In this document: positions 49,167 through 61,516 of the stretch, piece by piece
How the letters are laid out: every line of letters starts with the position of its first letter
How positions within the stretch are numbered: the first letter of the stretch is position 1
Source of the DNA: Eublepharis macularius
Lineage: Eukaryota; Chordata; Lepidosauria; Squamata; Eublepharidae
Direction: 5' to 3'
Length of the DNA stretch: 64,000 bases
NCBI RefSeq assembly: GCF_028583425.1
Contig: NC_072807.1
Location: 34,911,001 to 34,975,000, forward strand
Program-made: the position numbers and the translations under genes
The notes under the pieces: generated by a model
The model's input: only the letters and a program-made list of their open reading frames with translations
Database searches by the model: none
Told to the model about the DNA's origin: nothing

Positions 49167-49746
49167 AACTACAATGCCAAGACCACGGCAATACAGCCCG
49201 GAAAACCCACAACAACCATTGTTCTCCGGCCGTGAAAGCCTTCGACAATACAAAAAATGCCTTCTTTGACCTCACAGCCATGTGCTGACTGTTCTGTCGT
49301 ACTGCCATCTGTAACAAAGCCTTCCTATAATATCAGTTAAACAGAGGAGGTCTAAGGCGAAGGTGGCAGCAAAAACCTTTTGAGGGAGTCAGGGAGGTCA
49401 CGCAAACAGGGCAAAAAGCCATAAGTGGTGTTAGGAGTAGGGGTCATACCCCAAAGGGAAGGTGTGTGTGTATGTGGAAATAAAAGGAGAGTTGGTTGTG
49501 ACCAGAGCCCTACTCAGGTAAAAGTTTAGGGTAATGTAAGGAGCTGGATTAAAGATCCAAGGCAGGTTTAAGAACAAAACAAGCTGAAATCATGACAAGG
49601 TGGTAGTCAGTCCCCTTCAGTTTTCAGACGTTCTTCCTGCCTTCTTTCCCAGTGACCATGGCAGCAAATTTGCCTGCTTGGTATGCTTACTGTATATTCT
49701 TGGGTATTTAAGAAACAACTGCAACAAATCTCCTCTCTCGTTGCAG

Positions 49747-49879
49747 CGCTACCTCGATGAAGCAGATAGAGATAAAGAGCGTTACATGAGGGAGCTGGAG
49801 CAGTACCACAAAACGGAGGCGTACAAAGTCTTCAGCAGAAAAGCCCAGGACAGGCAGAAAGGCAAATCACATCGACAAG
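49747..49879 (+). CDS. HMG20A: HMG20A coding exon 4 (end of HMG box)
   Basis: Acceptor ctctcgttgcag ends at 49746 and donor GTATTA begins at 49880 (phase 1). Residues 151-194 form the third helix of the HMG box and the linker: RYLDEADRDKERYMRELEQY, then TEAYKVFSRK and a basic QDRQKGKSHRQ tail. An open frame continues upstream into the intron, but the tract before CGCTAC is a clear acceptor and the family protein is continuous across the junction. The upstream ATGs are therefore rejected as starts. Confidence 0.96.
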
Positions 49880-51317
49880 GTATTAAACCCCAGCAAAGCA
49901 GCCCGGTGCAAGTGTCACAACATGCTGTTAGAACACTTGGGTTCCGAGGTCTCTGATCAAGGGCTCACAGCCTGCAAGCGTCATTCCGTTTCACATATTC
50001 CTCGTTCGCTTTTGGCAGGATGTCTTTGCAGTATAACTGGACTGCTGGTTGCTTATTTCTTTGTCCAAAGTGTCATCCGTGCATTATCTGTTTCTCTTGA
50101 TTCTTATCTGTGAGCCTGTCGCCTGTGTTTCATTCCGCTCTTAACATTCCTCGGCTAACTAGAATAAACAAGAAGCAGGATCAAGGTTGGGGCTTGTGTA
50201 GGCAAGGAGGCTGCGCTGTGAAAATGCAAACTGGCGGGGAGGGCGGACTAAAAATCTAATAAATAAAACTGATTTCTCAGTGACTTGGGATTGCCATGTG
50301 TAGGGAGCAGGTTTAGGTTTCAGCAGTGTCTCCTGCTAAACCTTTTATAGGAGAAAATAATAATTAATTTATGGGGCTCAAGAAAAGTTCTGCACGTCAG
50401 CACCCTGTTTTGGTGCGAGGAAAACTTGTCCGTCACTCCTGTAACTCCCTGTTACAGATCCCAAAGAAGGCTGTAATATATCTTTGTACACGGAGATACC
50501 CCACACCCTTTATGGCTGATTTCAGAATACAAGCCTTCCCCTACACACACGCACAACATCATGAGGATGTCTACTTTGCTAGTATAGTTATGATCTGATT
50601 CCTGGACTCTGTCTCTTTGTCACAGCCTAGAGAGAAATGGAACAGAGGGTGGTGCTATACTGATGAAGGGTGGAGTTATGCAGTTGACGCAGATACAGTT
50701 CTCAGGGGTGCCTGTTAAGTTCCCTGGGTCAAAGGAAATTGGCTAGACTGTTGAGGAGGAGCAAACCCCCGATCACCAGGGACAGAGAACAGGCTTAGCC
50801 ACTGCTCGGCGTGTCTCTGTGTACACCTGCTTACCTTCTCCTGTAGAAGTAGATGGCTGCTGTTCATTTTAATGTGGGGGAAACCACAAAGCATTGCATT
50901 TGGGCACGCTGTTGAGAGCCAGGAGCAAAGCCTGACTTCTGCCATGGGATGGCCCCTTCTCCAGAATGGGGCACTTTGGTGGAGAGATGGGAGAACAAGA
51001 AGTGGTCCTGTCTTCAGAAGTCCTGCAGCAGAACTACTGGAAGGAAGTGAACAAAGAAGGCTGTTGCTGCCCCAGCCATAAACTTTTGTGGGGACCGCTT
51101 CTGGGAATCCTTCAACAAAAGAGGGCCTCTCTCTATCCCCCACCCTACCTCAGCCAGTCATAACAGTAGGTGTTTTGCTAGCTAAAAAAATAACACTCAA
51201 TTGCCATCTTCCTGTAGAGGAGCTACAGGGGGAAAGTGTCATGGAATGTGTCTCTGGGCTACTCAGCAGACTCCCCCTCCCCAATAACATAATTTGCTCC
51301 TCTTCCGTTTTTTCCAG
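49880..51317 (+). other. HMG20A: HMG20A intron between coding exons 4 and 5
   Basis: 1.4 kb with no repeat or RNA gene that I recognise. Open frames on both strands are short and unsupported. Confidence 0.85.
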
Positions 51318-51349
51318 AAGGAGCACGACAGACCTCCCATGAGCATGAG
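51318..51349 (+). CDS. HMG20A: HMG20A coding exon 5 (32-nt micro-exon)
   Basis: This very short exon lies between acceptor tttttccag (ends 51317) and a consensus donor GTAAGT at 51350. With the G carried over from exon 4 it encodes 11 residues (E195-E205), EGARQTSHEHE, matching the HMG20A linker (DAARQATHDHE-type). Phase 1 in and phase 0 out fit both neighbours exactly. Skipping it would shift the frame, so it should be constitutive. Confidence 0.93.
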
Positions 51350-51504
51350 GTAAGTTATTTATTCTTCCTGATACATTAGAAGTTGATTTTTAAAAAAATA
51401 AAAGTTTGAGGAGATACAGAGGTGATGGTTTTCCCCAGATAAGAACACAGAACTTAAAAATATTGTGTCCTCAAGACAAAACAATTATAATCAGTTTGTT
51501 GTAG

Positions 51505-51731
51505 AGTCAGTTTGGTGTAGGGGTTAAGAGCAACGAGACTCTAATCTGGAGAACTGGGTTTGATTCCCCTGTCCTCCACTTCAAGCCAGCTGGGTGACCT
51601 TGGGTCTCTCAGCCCCACCCACCTCACAGGGTGTTTTGTTGTGAGGATAATAATAACACACTTTGTAAACTGCTCCGAGTAGGCATTCTGTTGTCATGAA
51701 GGACGGTATATAAATTGAATATTATTATTAA
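51505..51731 (+). repeat. Sauria-type tRNA SINE
   Basis: Same order as 48168-48425 (agtttggtgtaggggttaag, gggtttgattcccc, ccacctcacagggtgttttg, tatataaattgaatattatt) with a short deletion after 'ccttgggtc'. It lies 155 bases downstream of the 32-nt exon 5. Confidence 0.8.
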
Positions 51732-52037
51732 ACAGAATGTTATCAAGCCTGTGCAAGGGTCTTGTCATATGAACCAGTGGACATCTGCAGCGGTTAGGAT
51801 CAAGCATTTCATCAGGTCTGTTTGGGTGTTGTGCCAATATCTTAACTTTCCATGGAACCAAGTGTGTACCCTTAAAAGAGGGTATGATGAACAAGAGGTG
51901 TGAATTGCAGGGTTAGTGTCTAGTAACCAAAAGGAAAATACAAAGGTACCATACAGGATTTTTAGTCTTCTTGCCCTGAAATGCTTCTGAATTTAGCCCT
52001 CTTTCTGTCCAGGAACAATATCTCATCAGCAAGTGCC

Positions 52038-52258
52038 ATTTTATTGGTTAGGGTGTCGGACTAAGATCTGAGAGACCTGGGTTCAAATCTATACTCTATG
52101 GAAACTCTCTGGGTAACCTCAGGCCAGTTGCACACACTCAGCTTAAATTAGCTCACAGGGTTGTGCGAATAAAATGGAGGAGAGGAGAAACAATATAAGC
52201 CTCTTTGGGTCGCAAGTAGGGAGAAAGGCAGCATATAAATCAAGTAAATAAAAGAATA
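52038..52258 (+). repeat. tRNA-derived SINE
   Basis: attggttagggtgtcggac, gacctgggttcaaatc (B box), aggccagttgcacacactc, and a caagtaaataaaagaataaa tail. Subfamily of 45003-45240. Confidence 0.75.
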
Positions 52259-55200
52259 AACTCTAACGTCTTTGTGGCCTGAATGGGCCATGCCCTTCCC
52301 CTCCCCCCTTCTCCCCTTGTGCTCAGGGATGACACTAAAGACTGCGGTTGAGGATGTATTCAGTCTAACCACAATTTGTTGTTGCAACGTACGTATTTGG
52401 AGCACTTTCATAAATTAGGGATTATGTCTTGCCCGCAGACTGGGACTTTAAACCATGGTTTAGTTTGTGGGCAAGAATCCAGGAAGTCTTTGGCCATGGC
52501 AAGCAACGAGAGACAGAGGGAATTTGCGAGCCAAAGGCTTTCCGGCTTGTTTACAATAGGGGCAAATTGTGATCTGTTCATGACCTCTGAATGCAGCTAC
52601 ACTTTTTGAAAACTAGGAAGGCAAAGCCTGGGTAAATAACTCTCTTAAATTACTGGTCAAGACGGATTGGGTTTCTATTCTCTTTCGTTCCAATTCCCCC
52701 CCTTCCCCCTGCAAAAACAGCTTATCTCTTTGGAAGGTTGTTAAGTGCCTGTTGCCATTCCTGCTCCTGCTGTCCTCCTCTAAACCTCTGTCGCTGGCAT
52801 TCGAATGTCACATTTCCTCATAAGACTAGGATGTTTTCTGTCCAAGTACGTTCTTCTGTGGAATCTCCGAAAGCCAAATTATTCTATTGCACCGGCCAGA
52901 GCAAAGCTCTGAACAGATTGCAGCTGCTTTATTACACACCCACACAGAGAATATAGTCACAAAAAGGTGTGGCTTTTTCATGCAACATCAGTTCATTAGA
53001 ATCGAAACAACAGCTCCTGTTGCTTCTTAAGTATTATTACCCCAAGGAGGCGCGTGGATTGCTTGGGCTGCCGGCATCTATCACGTACACTGCGAGAGGC
53101 TTTGAAAAATCAGTAAGCCACATTAAAATCTGATCACCTGTCTGGGAATTGTACGAAACCTGGTGTAAAAAAAAAAACGCCAAGATGAATTTCGTGAAAG
53201 AAACCTTGCTCCCCATTCTCCTTTTGTTATCTCTCCACTGATCTCATCAGGTTTGCAGTTATTTCTGGAGCGCTAAAATTAGGCCCTGTTCTAAAAGCCG
53301 CCTACGTTATTTTCCAGACTGACCCCCTCGGTGCAAATGTCCCTTTGTCTCGTTTTAAGGACAGTGATAGAAGCCATCAGTTTTGTGTTTCTCTTCTAAT
53401 TTATGATAAACGACAAAAACGACACTAAGCCTGAACAAATTAGCCCTTTGCAATGAAGTGGTAATCAAATCCGTATGATTTTAGTCCCACAAGTGAGCCT
53501 CGGGAGTGGATTAAGTACATCGGAGCCCTCGAGAGGATCCTTTGCATGGTGGGGTAATGTACTCCATAATGGAAGAGCGCTGATGGTTTTCATTACCACT
53601 GTTCCGTTCAGGAGAATTTCTCTGCCTTTTAGAGAATGAGCAATTTTACTTAATTGCTTAAATGCTGTGGGGGTGGGGTGGGAAGAATGTGCTTGGAGAA
53701 TCTCTACCCCCAAGACGGCACTCGTAATGCCCACGCTGCCTCCTCCTTCCAGCCTCTGGCCTGAAGGAGTTGTTTTGCAGTTTATTTCCCAAGGTTTATC
53801 ATCAGCTTTCCAACTCAAATTATGTCTGTGCCCTAGGCAAATTTTTTCTGCCTCCACACCTCTCAGCATATTGACTGCAGAATAAAGTGTATACATGAGC
53901 CACTCACCACCTTTAGGGTCATCTCAGTTTAAAGCTTTTGCCCCTGCAAGGTGGGGGAGTTGAATCGGAATGGAAATTGTGGGAAGGTGGGATATGGCTG
54001 CCCAAGTTTAGGGGGAAGGAATGGTGTTCCTTGTGTGGTTTTCCGGTATAGGCAGGCGTGCCTTGAATTCTGATGCCCTTGGCAGCCACCTGTACTGACC
54101 CCGAATCTTGTCCTTACCTGCAATCAGTGGGTTGTTGCCTTGTAAATTTATTGTACCTTTTCCTTTAAGCACACCTTCTTTCTGGTAGAAACTTCTGAAT
54201 GTGACAGGAGGTGGGAGTGATACAGGAAACATTTTTGACATTCTCACATCTCTGCTGCTTCCTCCAGATTTAAGGTTTTATTCCACCACCACCCTCCCCA
54301 CTTCTTGTTTGTGTGACTCACCAGGTCTGTGTATTTCCAACTGCCTTTATACCTCTTCAGGAGATTCACCTTCTCTTTATTAGAAGATAAGGCAGCTGTC
54401 TGAGAGTTTGCTCAGGCAGCCGCACAAAGGGCTGTCTGAAGGTCTGTGGAGCTGTTGTCTCTCTTGGCCATCTGCCAAATGGCACTCGGTTCATCTCGGC
54501 CTAGCCCCCTTTACGAGACAGATGCCGATCTGAAGCACCGAACCTTAACTGCCCGAATTCCCTGGTAGGCTCTTAACCACTTAGCTTTCTTGCTTGGCCC
54601 CAAATCATGTTTGACACTTCATTTAAAGCCTCAGGTGTTCAAATACAAATGGCTGCTGGCAGAGAAAAAAAAGCAGACAGGCATTCCATCTCTGCCTTGT
54701 ATATTTTTTGTGGTGCGCGCTTAGCAACCCAAATGGGCAAGAGACCCGAAGCATCTTCCGTGCCTAGCTATGCTGCTGTCACGTTACTGTCTGGTTAATA
54801 ATTGCTGCAACTCGGCAAAGAAGAAAGCGTGTCCTTCACAGCAACAGATACGTACTGTGAGTTTCAGGATTCTTCCGTGTGGCTTTGGACTTTGAAAACT
54901 GTCTGAAAGAATTCGCTCAAGCAGTGTCTGATTCCGCGGTTTCCCTCAAGACTTAATTAGTCTTTTCTGCCAGACTTCCCTGGAGAGAACCTGCAAAACT
55001 GCTTGGAAGATTAGGGTTTTTTTTTTTTAAATCCTCCTCGTCTTTTAAGGTTCTACCACCCTCACACTGTAGTCTCGCACACATACTCTTGTATACGCCT
55101 TCACCTTTGCTCTCAATCATTCGACAGTTCCTCTTGGGGGAGACAGCTGTAGAATGACTGTGCCCCCCATTGTCTCCCAGGCCACTCCATGTTTTCCATA

Positions 55201-55867
55201 TACCCACTCCATATACCCACTCCATGTTTCCCTGATTTCGGACCTTCCCTTCTTTTTTTACAGTGAACAGTCAGATAGCTACTCTGCTCCTTTTCATGAA
55301 CTGATTCCTGTTGTCCTTTGTCTCCCACGAGTCCAGAGGGGTGGGGAATACCATCGCTGTCAAATGGGGTCTCAAGTTTACCTGCAAATCAGGGACCTCG
55401 GGGGCCTTGCATTTTGGGCAAAGGGTTTGGGCAGCTTTCAGCCTCTCCAAATGCATCTCTGTAAGTGTAATGCTCCCTTTCTGGTAATCTGTCCCTGTTT
55501 TTGTTTTCTATTTTTTGCTCTGATGAAGACCGGTACCTTTTTTTTTTTGTCACTTGTCTCACCATGGAAGTGATCACTCAAATTTGATAAAGATACATGT
55601 TGTGAAAGTGCTCTGAGTTCAGCCGGGCTTGTAAATTGCAGATTATGCTTAATCGAAATGTTTTATTGACTGTATTTAGAATTAAAAATTAAAAATATTC
55701 CCTTGCCACCTCCACTTATGGTACGTGAATGCATTTATACTAGAAAATACGGATCTTACTTAATGTTGGAGTGAGTACACTGGCATTCACCTCTGCCTGT
55801 CTATTGTCCTCAGTGCAGTCTCTTGGAAGGATTGATAGCAAAAACTGTAAAACTTTCACTCTATCTA

Positions 55868-56068
55868 GAACATTTTAATCCCTCCATTCTTCCAGGGACC
55901 TTGAGGCAGCATACATGGGTCGCCTTTCCCCTTTTTAGCATTACAACACTCCTGTGAGATAGGTTAGGCTGAGAGTGTGTGATTGGCCCAAGGCCACCCA
56001 GCAAAGTTCATGGCAAAGTGGGGATTTGATTTGGTGTTTCAGATCCTAGTCTACTACTCCATGCTGGC
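55868..56068 (-). repeat. tRNA-derived SINE, minus orientation
   Basis: cctgtgagataggttaggctgagagtgtgtgattggcccaag is the reversed SINE body. The reversed B-box area (gggatttgatttgg) and start region are diverged. Confidence 0.65.
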
Positions 56069-56214
56069 ACGTAATTTTAGCCCATACTACCTTAACGTTT
56101 GCCGTCAGCATCTAGCCAAACTTGGCCCTGACCCACTAAAGGGCAAGCCCCTATCTACTCCGTTTTAGCACTCGTAGAACTCTTAAATGCTCTGTACAAA
56201 TCCCAGGGACAAAA

Positions 56215-56440
56215 AACGAATGTAGTGGTTAGACGTTTCAGACTCGGATCTAGAACATCTGCATTCAAGTCCCTACTCTGCAATCATGGAAGCTCTCTGG
56301 TTGTCCTTGGGCCAGTCACTTTATTTTAGCCTAACCTGCCTTACAGGGTTGCTGGGAGGATAAAATGTTGGAGCCCAGAACAATGTACACCACACTGAGC
56401 TCCTTGGAGGAAGGACAAGATTAAAATGTGCTAAAATGTC
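56215..56440 (+). repeat. tRNA-derived SINE
   Basis: tgtagtggttagacg, cattcaagtccc (B box), ttgggccagtcac, cttacagggttgctgggagg; the 3' end is diverged. It lies about 150 bases after the opposite-strand SINE at 55868. Confidence 0.65.
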
Positions 56441-58040
56441 AGAGTTTTCAGCGTTATATGGAGACATTCAGATACTTAACTCTCCCCCCACCCTCCTTGA
56501 ACATCTGAAAAAATCGCCTGGCACTGTTTCTCCCTTCACAAAATGTAGCCAGGAGAAAGCCAAAGCAATTATTAAGCGGCGCTGTGCATGAAACAGCTTG
56601 GGGCCTGGCCATGCCAGGATGCTAATGATGATTGTTAGCGCCACAGGTTAGCAACAGGGCAGAAAATCTCACGGGCTCCATCCGGCTGCTGCTTCTCTAT
56701 CCAGCCAGTCCCTTACAACTCTCCTATGCGATTATAAACTGGGGCTGCGTCCCAAGGAAGCAGTACAGTTATTTGGGGTTGGTGTCACAGGAAGAGCTGA
56801 GGAACATCAGTTACAAGCAAGCACAATCCCGTTTTCTTCTCCCTTGCAGTGTTACATCGTTGCTTTCTGAAGGGAGAATTGTCCATGTGTACGTTACACA
56901 TGCAGGGAGAAAAGTTTGGTGCAGCTAAGCTGTACTGAGCTCTGGATATTTTGCCAGCCGAGATGGCTCTAAGACATCATCTGAGAAGCATGCAAGATTC
57001 CTTGCGATGTTGTAGATGTTGAGGCGCACTCTCGGGCTGCATTCTGCTGCTTAGCTGCCTGCAAGAGTACAGCCAGTTTAACTCTGCAGAAAGTGAAAAT
57101 GTGGGAGGGGGGTCTCTTAAAATTAGGAAAGCGCTCCAAATCGAAAAGTTCCTTGTGCTTATGTCACAAAACACCAAAGAAATCTTTGCCTGTTGGAGGG
57201 ACAGGCCTTTTATTTCAAGCGGAAATAAGAATATTTCTGTGTCCAATGTCTTGCACTATGCCAAGTCTCATCGCCAGCATTTAATAGATAGTAAATCTCC
57301 CATCAGCCCGGTTTCCCCACGAAAGATCTTTACCTTGGTAGCTGCTAATGTTCTTGTCCCTATCCCCCCCGCCGCCTTTGTGTTAAAAATATTGGGTTCA
57401 AACACGCTGCAATTTTAGACTCGTACTAAAGTTGTGAGTGCTGTGCGTGCAGATGGTAAGCTGACTGTAGCAGGATTTGCTTCCGAAGAGCTGCGTAGCT
57501 TTGTGCTGCAGTGCCCCGGTTTCCTCTTGACGTGCCAACGATGAATTGACTTAGAGGTTGTAATCCTCAGGCAGCACAGAGCTGTCCTTGGAAGAGCGAC
57601 CTCTGGCCAACGGCACCGCCTCTCTCGTCTTCCTGGCTTGTGTGCCCTGTACTTCTGGACTGGGCACAGGTGGGACAATAAAGCCTCATTAAAGCTGTGC
57701 CTTGGCACGAGCCACCGGGCAGCACTTCAGAGGTCAGGTTTATTAGATACCCTTTTAGCTTTGCCGTGCATCAGCCGGCGCTTAGGTGCAAATGCTCATC
57801 TGGCCTTTCTGCTGGGCATCTGCGTTACGCTGTTGAAATCAAACTCGCCGCTCCCCTTGTCCCTTAAGTGACATCTGCAGAATGAAAAAAGAAAGGACGA
57901 GGTGTGAGGCGGGAAAGAGGTGAGGAGGACCCATCCATTTAAATTCTGTATCGCTTGTATGAGTTGCTCTTTGCCATTCAGAACTAACGCTTGCTGCCCT
58001 TGGCGGAGGTGCATCCCCTAAAGGTTCCTCCTGCTCTTGA

Positions 58041-58116
58041 ACAGTGCAGTCCTATGCACGTTTGCTCAGAAGCAAGCTCTACTTGGTTCAGTGGGACTTA
58101 CTGCCAGGTAATAGTA
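58041..58116. repeat. Interspersed repeat ('gggagtaagt' type), third copy
   Basis: gcagtcctatgcacg, tgctcagaagcaagc and cagtgggacttactgcc match the blocks of the two copies above. It lies in the intron before coding exon 6. Confidence 0.45.
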
Positions 58117-58277
58117 TTGGAGCCTTAGTGTTGCTCCCCGAGCCCCTCATAGACACAGCCGAGGAGCTATGAGATCCTGCTGGAATCTCCCCGTTTGATT
58201 TTAGCTGCTTCAGAGCCCCATGACTGGTTCTCATCTTTATGTTTCTCATGGGAAGGCTTTCTATATAGAGATATATG

Positions 58278-58320
58278 GTGTGTTTGTGTGTGTGTGTGTG
58301 TGTGTATGTGTGTGTGTCTG
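58278..58320 (+). repeat. TG microsatellite
   Basis: Almost uninterrupted (TG)n of about 43 bases in the intron before coding exon 6, likely length-polymorphic. Confidence 0.85.
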
Positions 58321-58577
58321 TCTCTTGAGCTCTGTATAGCAAGTTCCATTAGGAGAAGGCTCCGTAATGGTTAAAACTATAGCAACACAAGGCAGTATCT
58401 CTTTCCTAGGATTAAGAACCTTCGCATTCCTTAGCCCACCTTGATAATTCCTTCTGAGTTCATTTATGGAAAGGTGCTTTTTGAAATCTCGACTCTCTGT
58501 TCTCCTTGCTGTTCTGAGTCTGCCTGTTTCATGCTGAGAAAGCTCAAGATATAACATTGTCCATTGTCTGTGTGCAG

Positions 58578-58653
58578 AAGGAAACTGATACCAAGGAAAG
58601 GTCTGTATTTGATATTCCAATCTTCACAGAGGAGTTCCTGAATCACAGTAAAG
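58578..58653 (+). CDS. HMG20A: HMG20A coding exon 6
   Basis: Acceptor ctgtgtgcag ends at 58577 and donor GTAAGC starts at 58654 (phase 1). Residues 206-230 are KETDTKERSVFDIPIF followed by TEEFLNHSK, one of the most conserved blocks of the family between the HMG box and the coiled coil. It lies after the longest internal intron (7.2 kb, 51350-58577). Confidence 0.95.
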
Positions 58654-60218
58654 GTAAGCAGAACACGAACAATGCCGTTTCCTAGCTCTGCCAACAATCG
58701 GGGAGGGAGGGAGAGCACTTCCATTGAAATTACAGTTTTGTTTATTGAAAGCCTTCCTTGCCTTTCCCTATTTACTGAAAGCATTCCTTGCCTTTTTAGT
58801 AGTTAGAGTGTTGGACGAGGAACTGGGAAACAATTCCTGAGAGATCCTGGCTTCAGACTTTTAAGATTCAAGCCTTTGAGTGGGTGTGGTGTGCCTGTAC
58901 CTGTACCTGCCGGTGCCCTTGAAGGAGCGCCACATTAGCTTCTGTTCAGCTGCCAAAATTGAACAACCTGTTTCTGGAAGCTGACACACATTGAAGCTGG
59001 AGAGTGTGCTGTCGTGGTGAAACCACTCTGGCCTCCAGCAGTGGAGCAGGAGGGGGGATCGGGCCCTCTTGCCCTAGCGCCCAGGATCTTTGCCTCCTGC
59101 GCAAGAGACTTTTGAAAGGGGGGAGTTACCCCTTTGTGCTGTGTCCTAGCAGCATGGCTGCAAGTCCCACCTGTGCCCAGGTCAGGATGCCACTGTAGCT
59201 GATGCAGCACAAGCAGCCACCGGTGCCTCAGCAGTAACAGTCAGGGGTTGGATCAGGCTGCCGAAGGAGTGTCTGCTTAACTGGCCCCTGGTAGAGTGGG
59301 TGTTCAGAATGGGGAGGCATTTCAGTCATCACACAAATGATAATGGACTTCTGGGCAGCGGTCGTAAAAGCAAGAGATGGCACAGTGCAATTAGCGTATC
59401 TGGGCTCTTCGTCAAAAGGTCTCCTCCGTGTTCCAGCATATGTTCTTTTGCACAGCTGCTTTGGTTGATTACTTCACCATCAAGCCCATTCTGGGTCTTT
59501 TGTTGTTGTTCCAGGGGAGCTTGGATTGTGCAATATTTAATCTCTTGTATGGTTGCTGTTCTTTTTATTTTATTTCTCTGGCTGTGTTGGGAGGATGGAC
59601 CTCCCCCAATTTGGTAATAAATAGTGGCTTGGTTCAGACACGATGGCAAACTGCAGCTTGCTCCTAACTGAAAAAATCTGCTCCCTTCTCCCCCACCTCG
59701 CCCCCGGATGTGGTCAACTAATTAGAGATTTCATTGCAAACCAGAGATTGCGGTTTATATCTTCCCTATGAACCAGCAATCCAAACTGGGAATAAACTCT
59801 GTTTTGGAACCCTGATTTTCAGAGCAAAGGCACACCAGAGCTACTTACTACTTTAGACATTAGGTCAGACAGAGGTTTATTTCTGATTCCTGACCATGCA
59901 CAAGAAGAAGGTGGGTGGATGGTGGGTGTTATGTACAAGCCCAAGTATGCTGTAGCGGCAAATCATGGATTGCTATCATATCTGAATAAAAAGAGGGGCT
60001 TTCCGGAGACAAGCTGCCCTTGTTATAGCTGTTGAAATATTTTTTTCAGCAGAGGAAGGTTGTCATCAGTTTCTTTTGTGTTGTCACTGTATAACTAACC
60101 CGAAATGGGCACAGTTTCCTCAGGGCCATTCCCTAGCAAAGAAATATCCTTTGTATCCAGCTGCTGTTCTCTTATAAGGTTTCTTTGTTCTCTATCCTCT
60201 CTGTGGGGTGTTCAACAG
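58654..60218 (+). other. HMG20A: HMG20A intron between coding exons 6 and 7
   Basis: 1.6 kb. A short SINE-head-like fragment may lie at 58799-58860 (gttagagtgttggac pattern). The rest shows no feature I can support. Confidence 0.8.
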
Positions 60219-60434
60219 CACGGGAAGCAGAACTTCGTCAGCTGCGCAAGTCTAACATGGAGTTTGAGGAAAGAAATGCTGCCCTGCAGAAGCACGTGGA
60301 AAGCATGCGCACAGCAGTGGAGAAGCTAGAGGTGGACGTGATACAGGAGCGCAGCCGCAACACAGTGCTGCAGCAGCATCTGGAGACCTTGCGGCAGGCC
60401 CTCACCAGTAGCTTTGCTGGAATCCCCTTGCCAG
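60219..60434 (+). CDS. HMG20A: HMG20A coding exon 7 (coiled coil)
   Basis: Acceptor gttcaacag ends at 60218 and donor GTAAAA begins at 60435 (phase 1). It encodes residues 231-302. Heptad-like Leu/Val/Met spacing across AREAELRQLRKSNMEFEERN, then LEVDVIQERSRN and LQQHLETLRQ, marks the coiled coil used for dimerisation with HMG20-family and CoREST-complex partners (role from family knowledge). The polypyrimidine tract is interrupted (tctctgtggggtgttcaacag), so the acceptor is weaker than average, but the protein match fixes it. Confidence 0.96.
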
Positions 60435-61516
60435 GTAAAAAGGCCTTCTGGTAGGGTACTTCTTTTCCTGTTTCTAGGCCCTAGCATCTGGGTGTTGAGT
60501 GTGCTGCTGAGTTGACAGCCTGAGATTTTCTTCAACAAAATCAGAGCTTGCTGAAGCTCTGATCTGGGAGTTTCTTTTGCTAAACGTTGGGTCCCGGTGC
60601 TGAGAAAGGGTTGGTCCAGATGCTTATTAGGATTCTTGGGCTCCCTTCCCTTGCGCCCAACTCAACAATTAAGCACTTCCACTTTCACAGGAAACCGTGG
60701 TTTGTCATTGCCTCTAAACCACAACACACGGCTTATTATCTGTTCAGGACAGTCCCCAGGATCTAGCTTAGGTTGTGGCTTTGGGCATGACCAGCTTTGG
60801 TTTGCTGCAGATTTTTATTTAGTTTATTTATAGCCCGCCTTTCTCACTGAGACTCAAGGCAGATTACAAAGTAGAAAAAGGAAAAAAAAATGTAATCATA
60901 CTGCAGAAGACATCCAGCGAACAATGCAGTAGGAGTAGGAATACAAAGTTCGAAGACCATGCAAGGAACAATGAGAACAGCAAAAATTGACTCAGGCAAA
61001 GGTATTGTGTGAGCAATGCCGAATTATGAAGGGATAAAACAATACAGTAAAAGCCTGATGATATCGGTAATAAAGATAACAGTAAGAATTGCAGTGTGGA
61101 ACAGACCTATTCCCATATGAAGGTTTCCTTCCTTACACAGGGCCCTTCAGGTAGACCTGAGTATGCCGTAATGGGGCAAGGAGCTGCCTAGGGGGGATGC
61201 AGTTTCAATCACATGCAAAAGCTGCAGCGTCCCCCACCAATCTGCAATGGGTTGATCTGCTTACTACAGCTTTGCCTTTGGTCGGCTCCTAAGTCTGTTT
61301 ATGGTGGTCCATGTTATTGCATTGGTGCCAAGCTCTGTAGCTGTGTGAACAGACATTTTAAGCAGCTTCCGTTGACAGGAATGTTCTGAGGATGCGGCTG
61401 CTTATCTTTTCGTTTCAGTCATTGACTCTCTCAGTCCCAAGCAATACCAGCTGCTGTCGCTGCAGTTTAACTCAATGTGCTGTCCTCTGTTTCCTTTTAT
61501 GCTGTGTATCTTGCAG
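60435..61516 (+). other. HMG20A: HMG20A intron between coding exons 7 and 8
   Basis: 1.1 kb containing the repeat end at 60820-60890. The following 200 bases probably belong to the same old insertion. Nothing else recognised. Confidence 0.8.
60820..60890 (-). repeat. Repeat end shared with 18296-18440
   Basis: The tttatttatagcccgcctttctcactgagactcaaggcagatta block is shared with 18315-18360. The sequence to about 61080 probably belongs to the same insertion. Confidence 0.5.

Larger units (their letters stand above)
48959..49251. mobile_element. PLE-derived near-perfect palindrome with 12-bp target-site duplication
   Basis: The left arm (48959-49074) and right arm (about 49102-49217) are almost exact reverse complements. 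The right arm extends into a 3' tail (gttctccggccgtgaaagcc ... cgacaatac). It is flanked by AAAAAATGCCTT at 48947-48958 and 49252-49263. The near identity of the arms shows a recent insertion. This is a different PLE family from the 'gtagccgtgttagtctg' elements, with its own hammerhead-like motif in each arm. Confidence 0.7.
51350..58577 (+). other. HMG20A: HMG20A intron between coding exons 5 and 6
   Basis: 7.2 kb containing SINEs at 51505-51731, 52038-52258, 55868-56068 and 56215-56440, a 'gggagtaag'-type repeat (58041-58116) and a TG microsatellite (58278-58320). 52300-55850 and 56450-58030 show nothing recognisable. Confidence 0.85.

Noticed and set aside
49600-49956. 118-aa frame covering coding exon 4 with its own upstream ATG
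   Set aside because: Only 49747-49879 is exonic. The start and end of the frame are intron sequence, as shown by the acceptor, the donor and the continuous family protein.
50715-51143. 142-aa minus-strand open frame
   Set aside because: Intronic, opposite to the gene, no domain.
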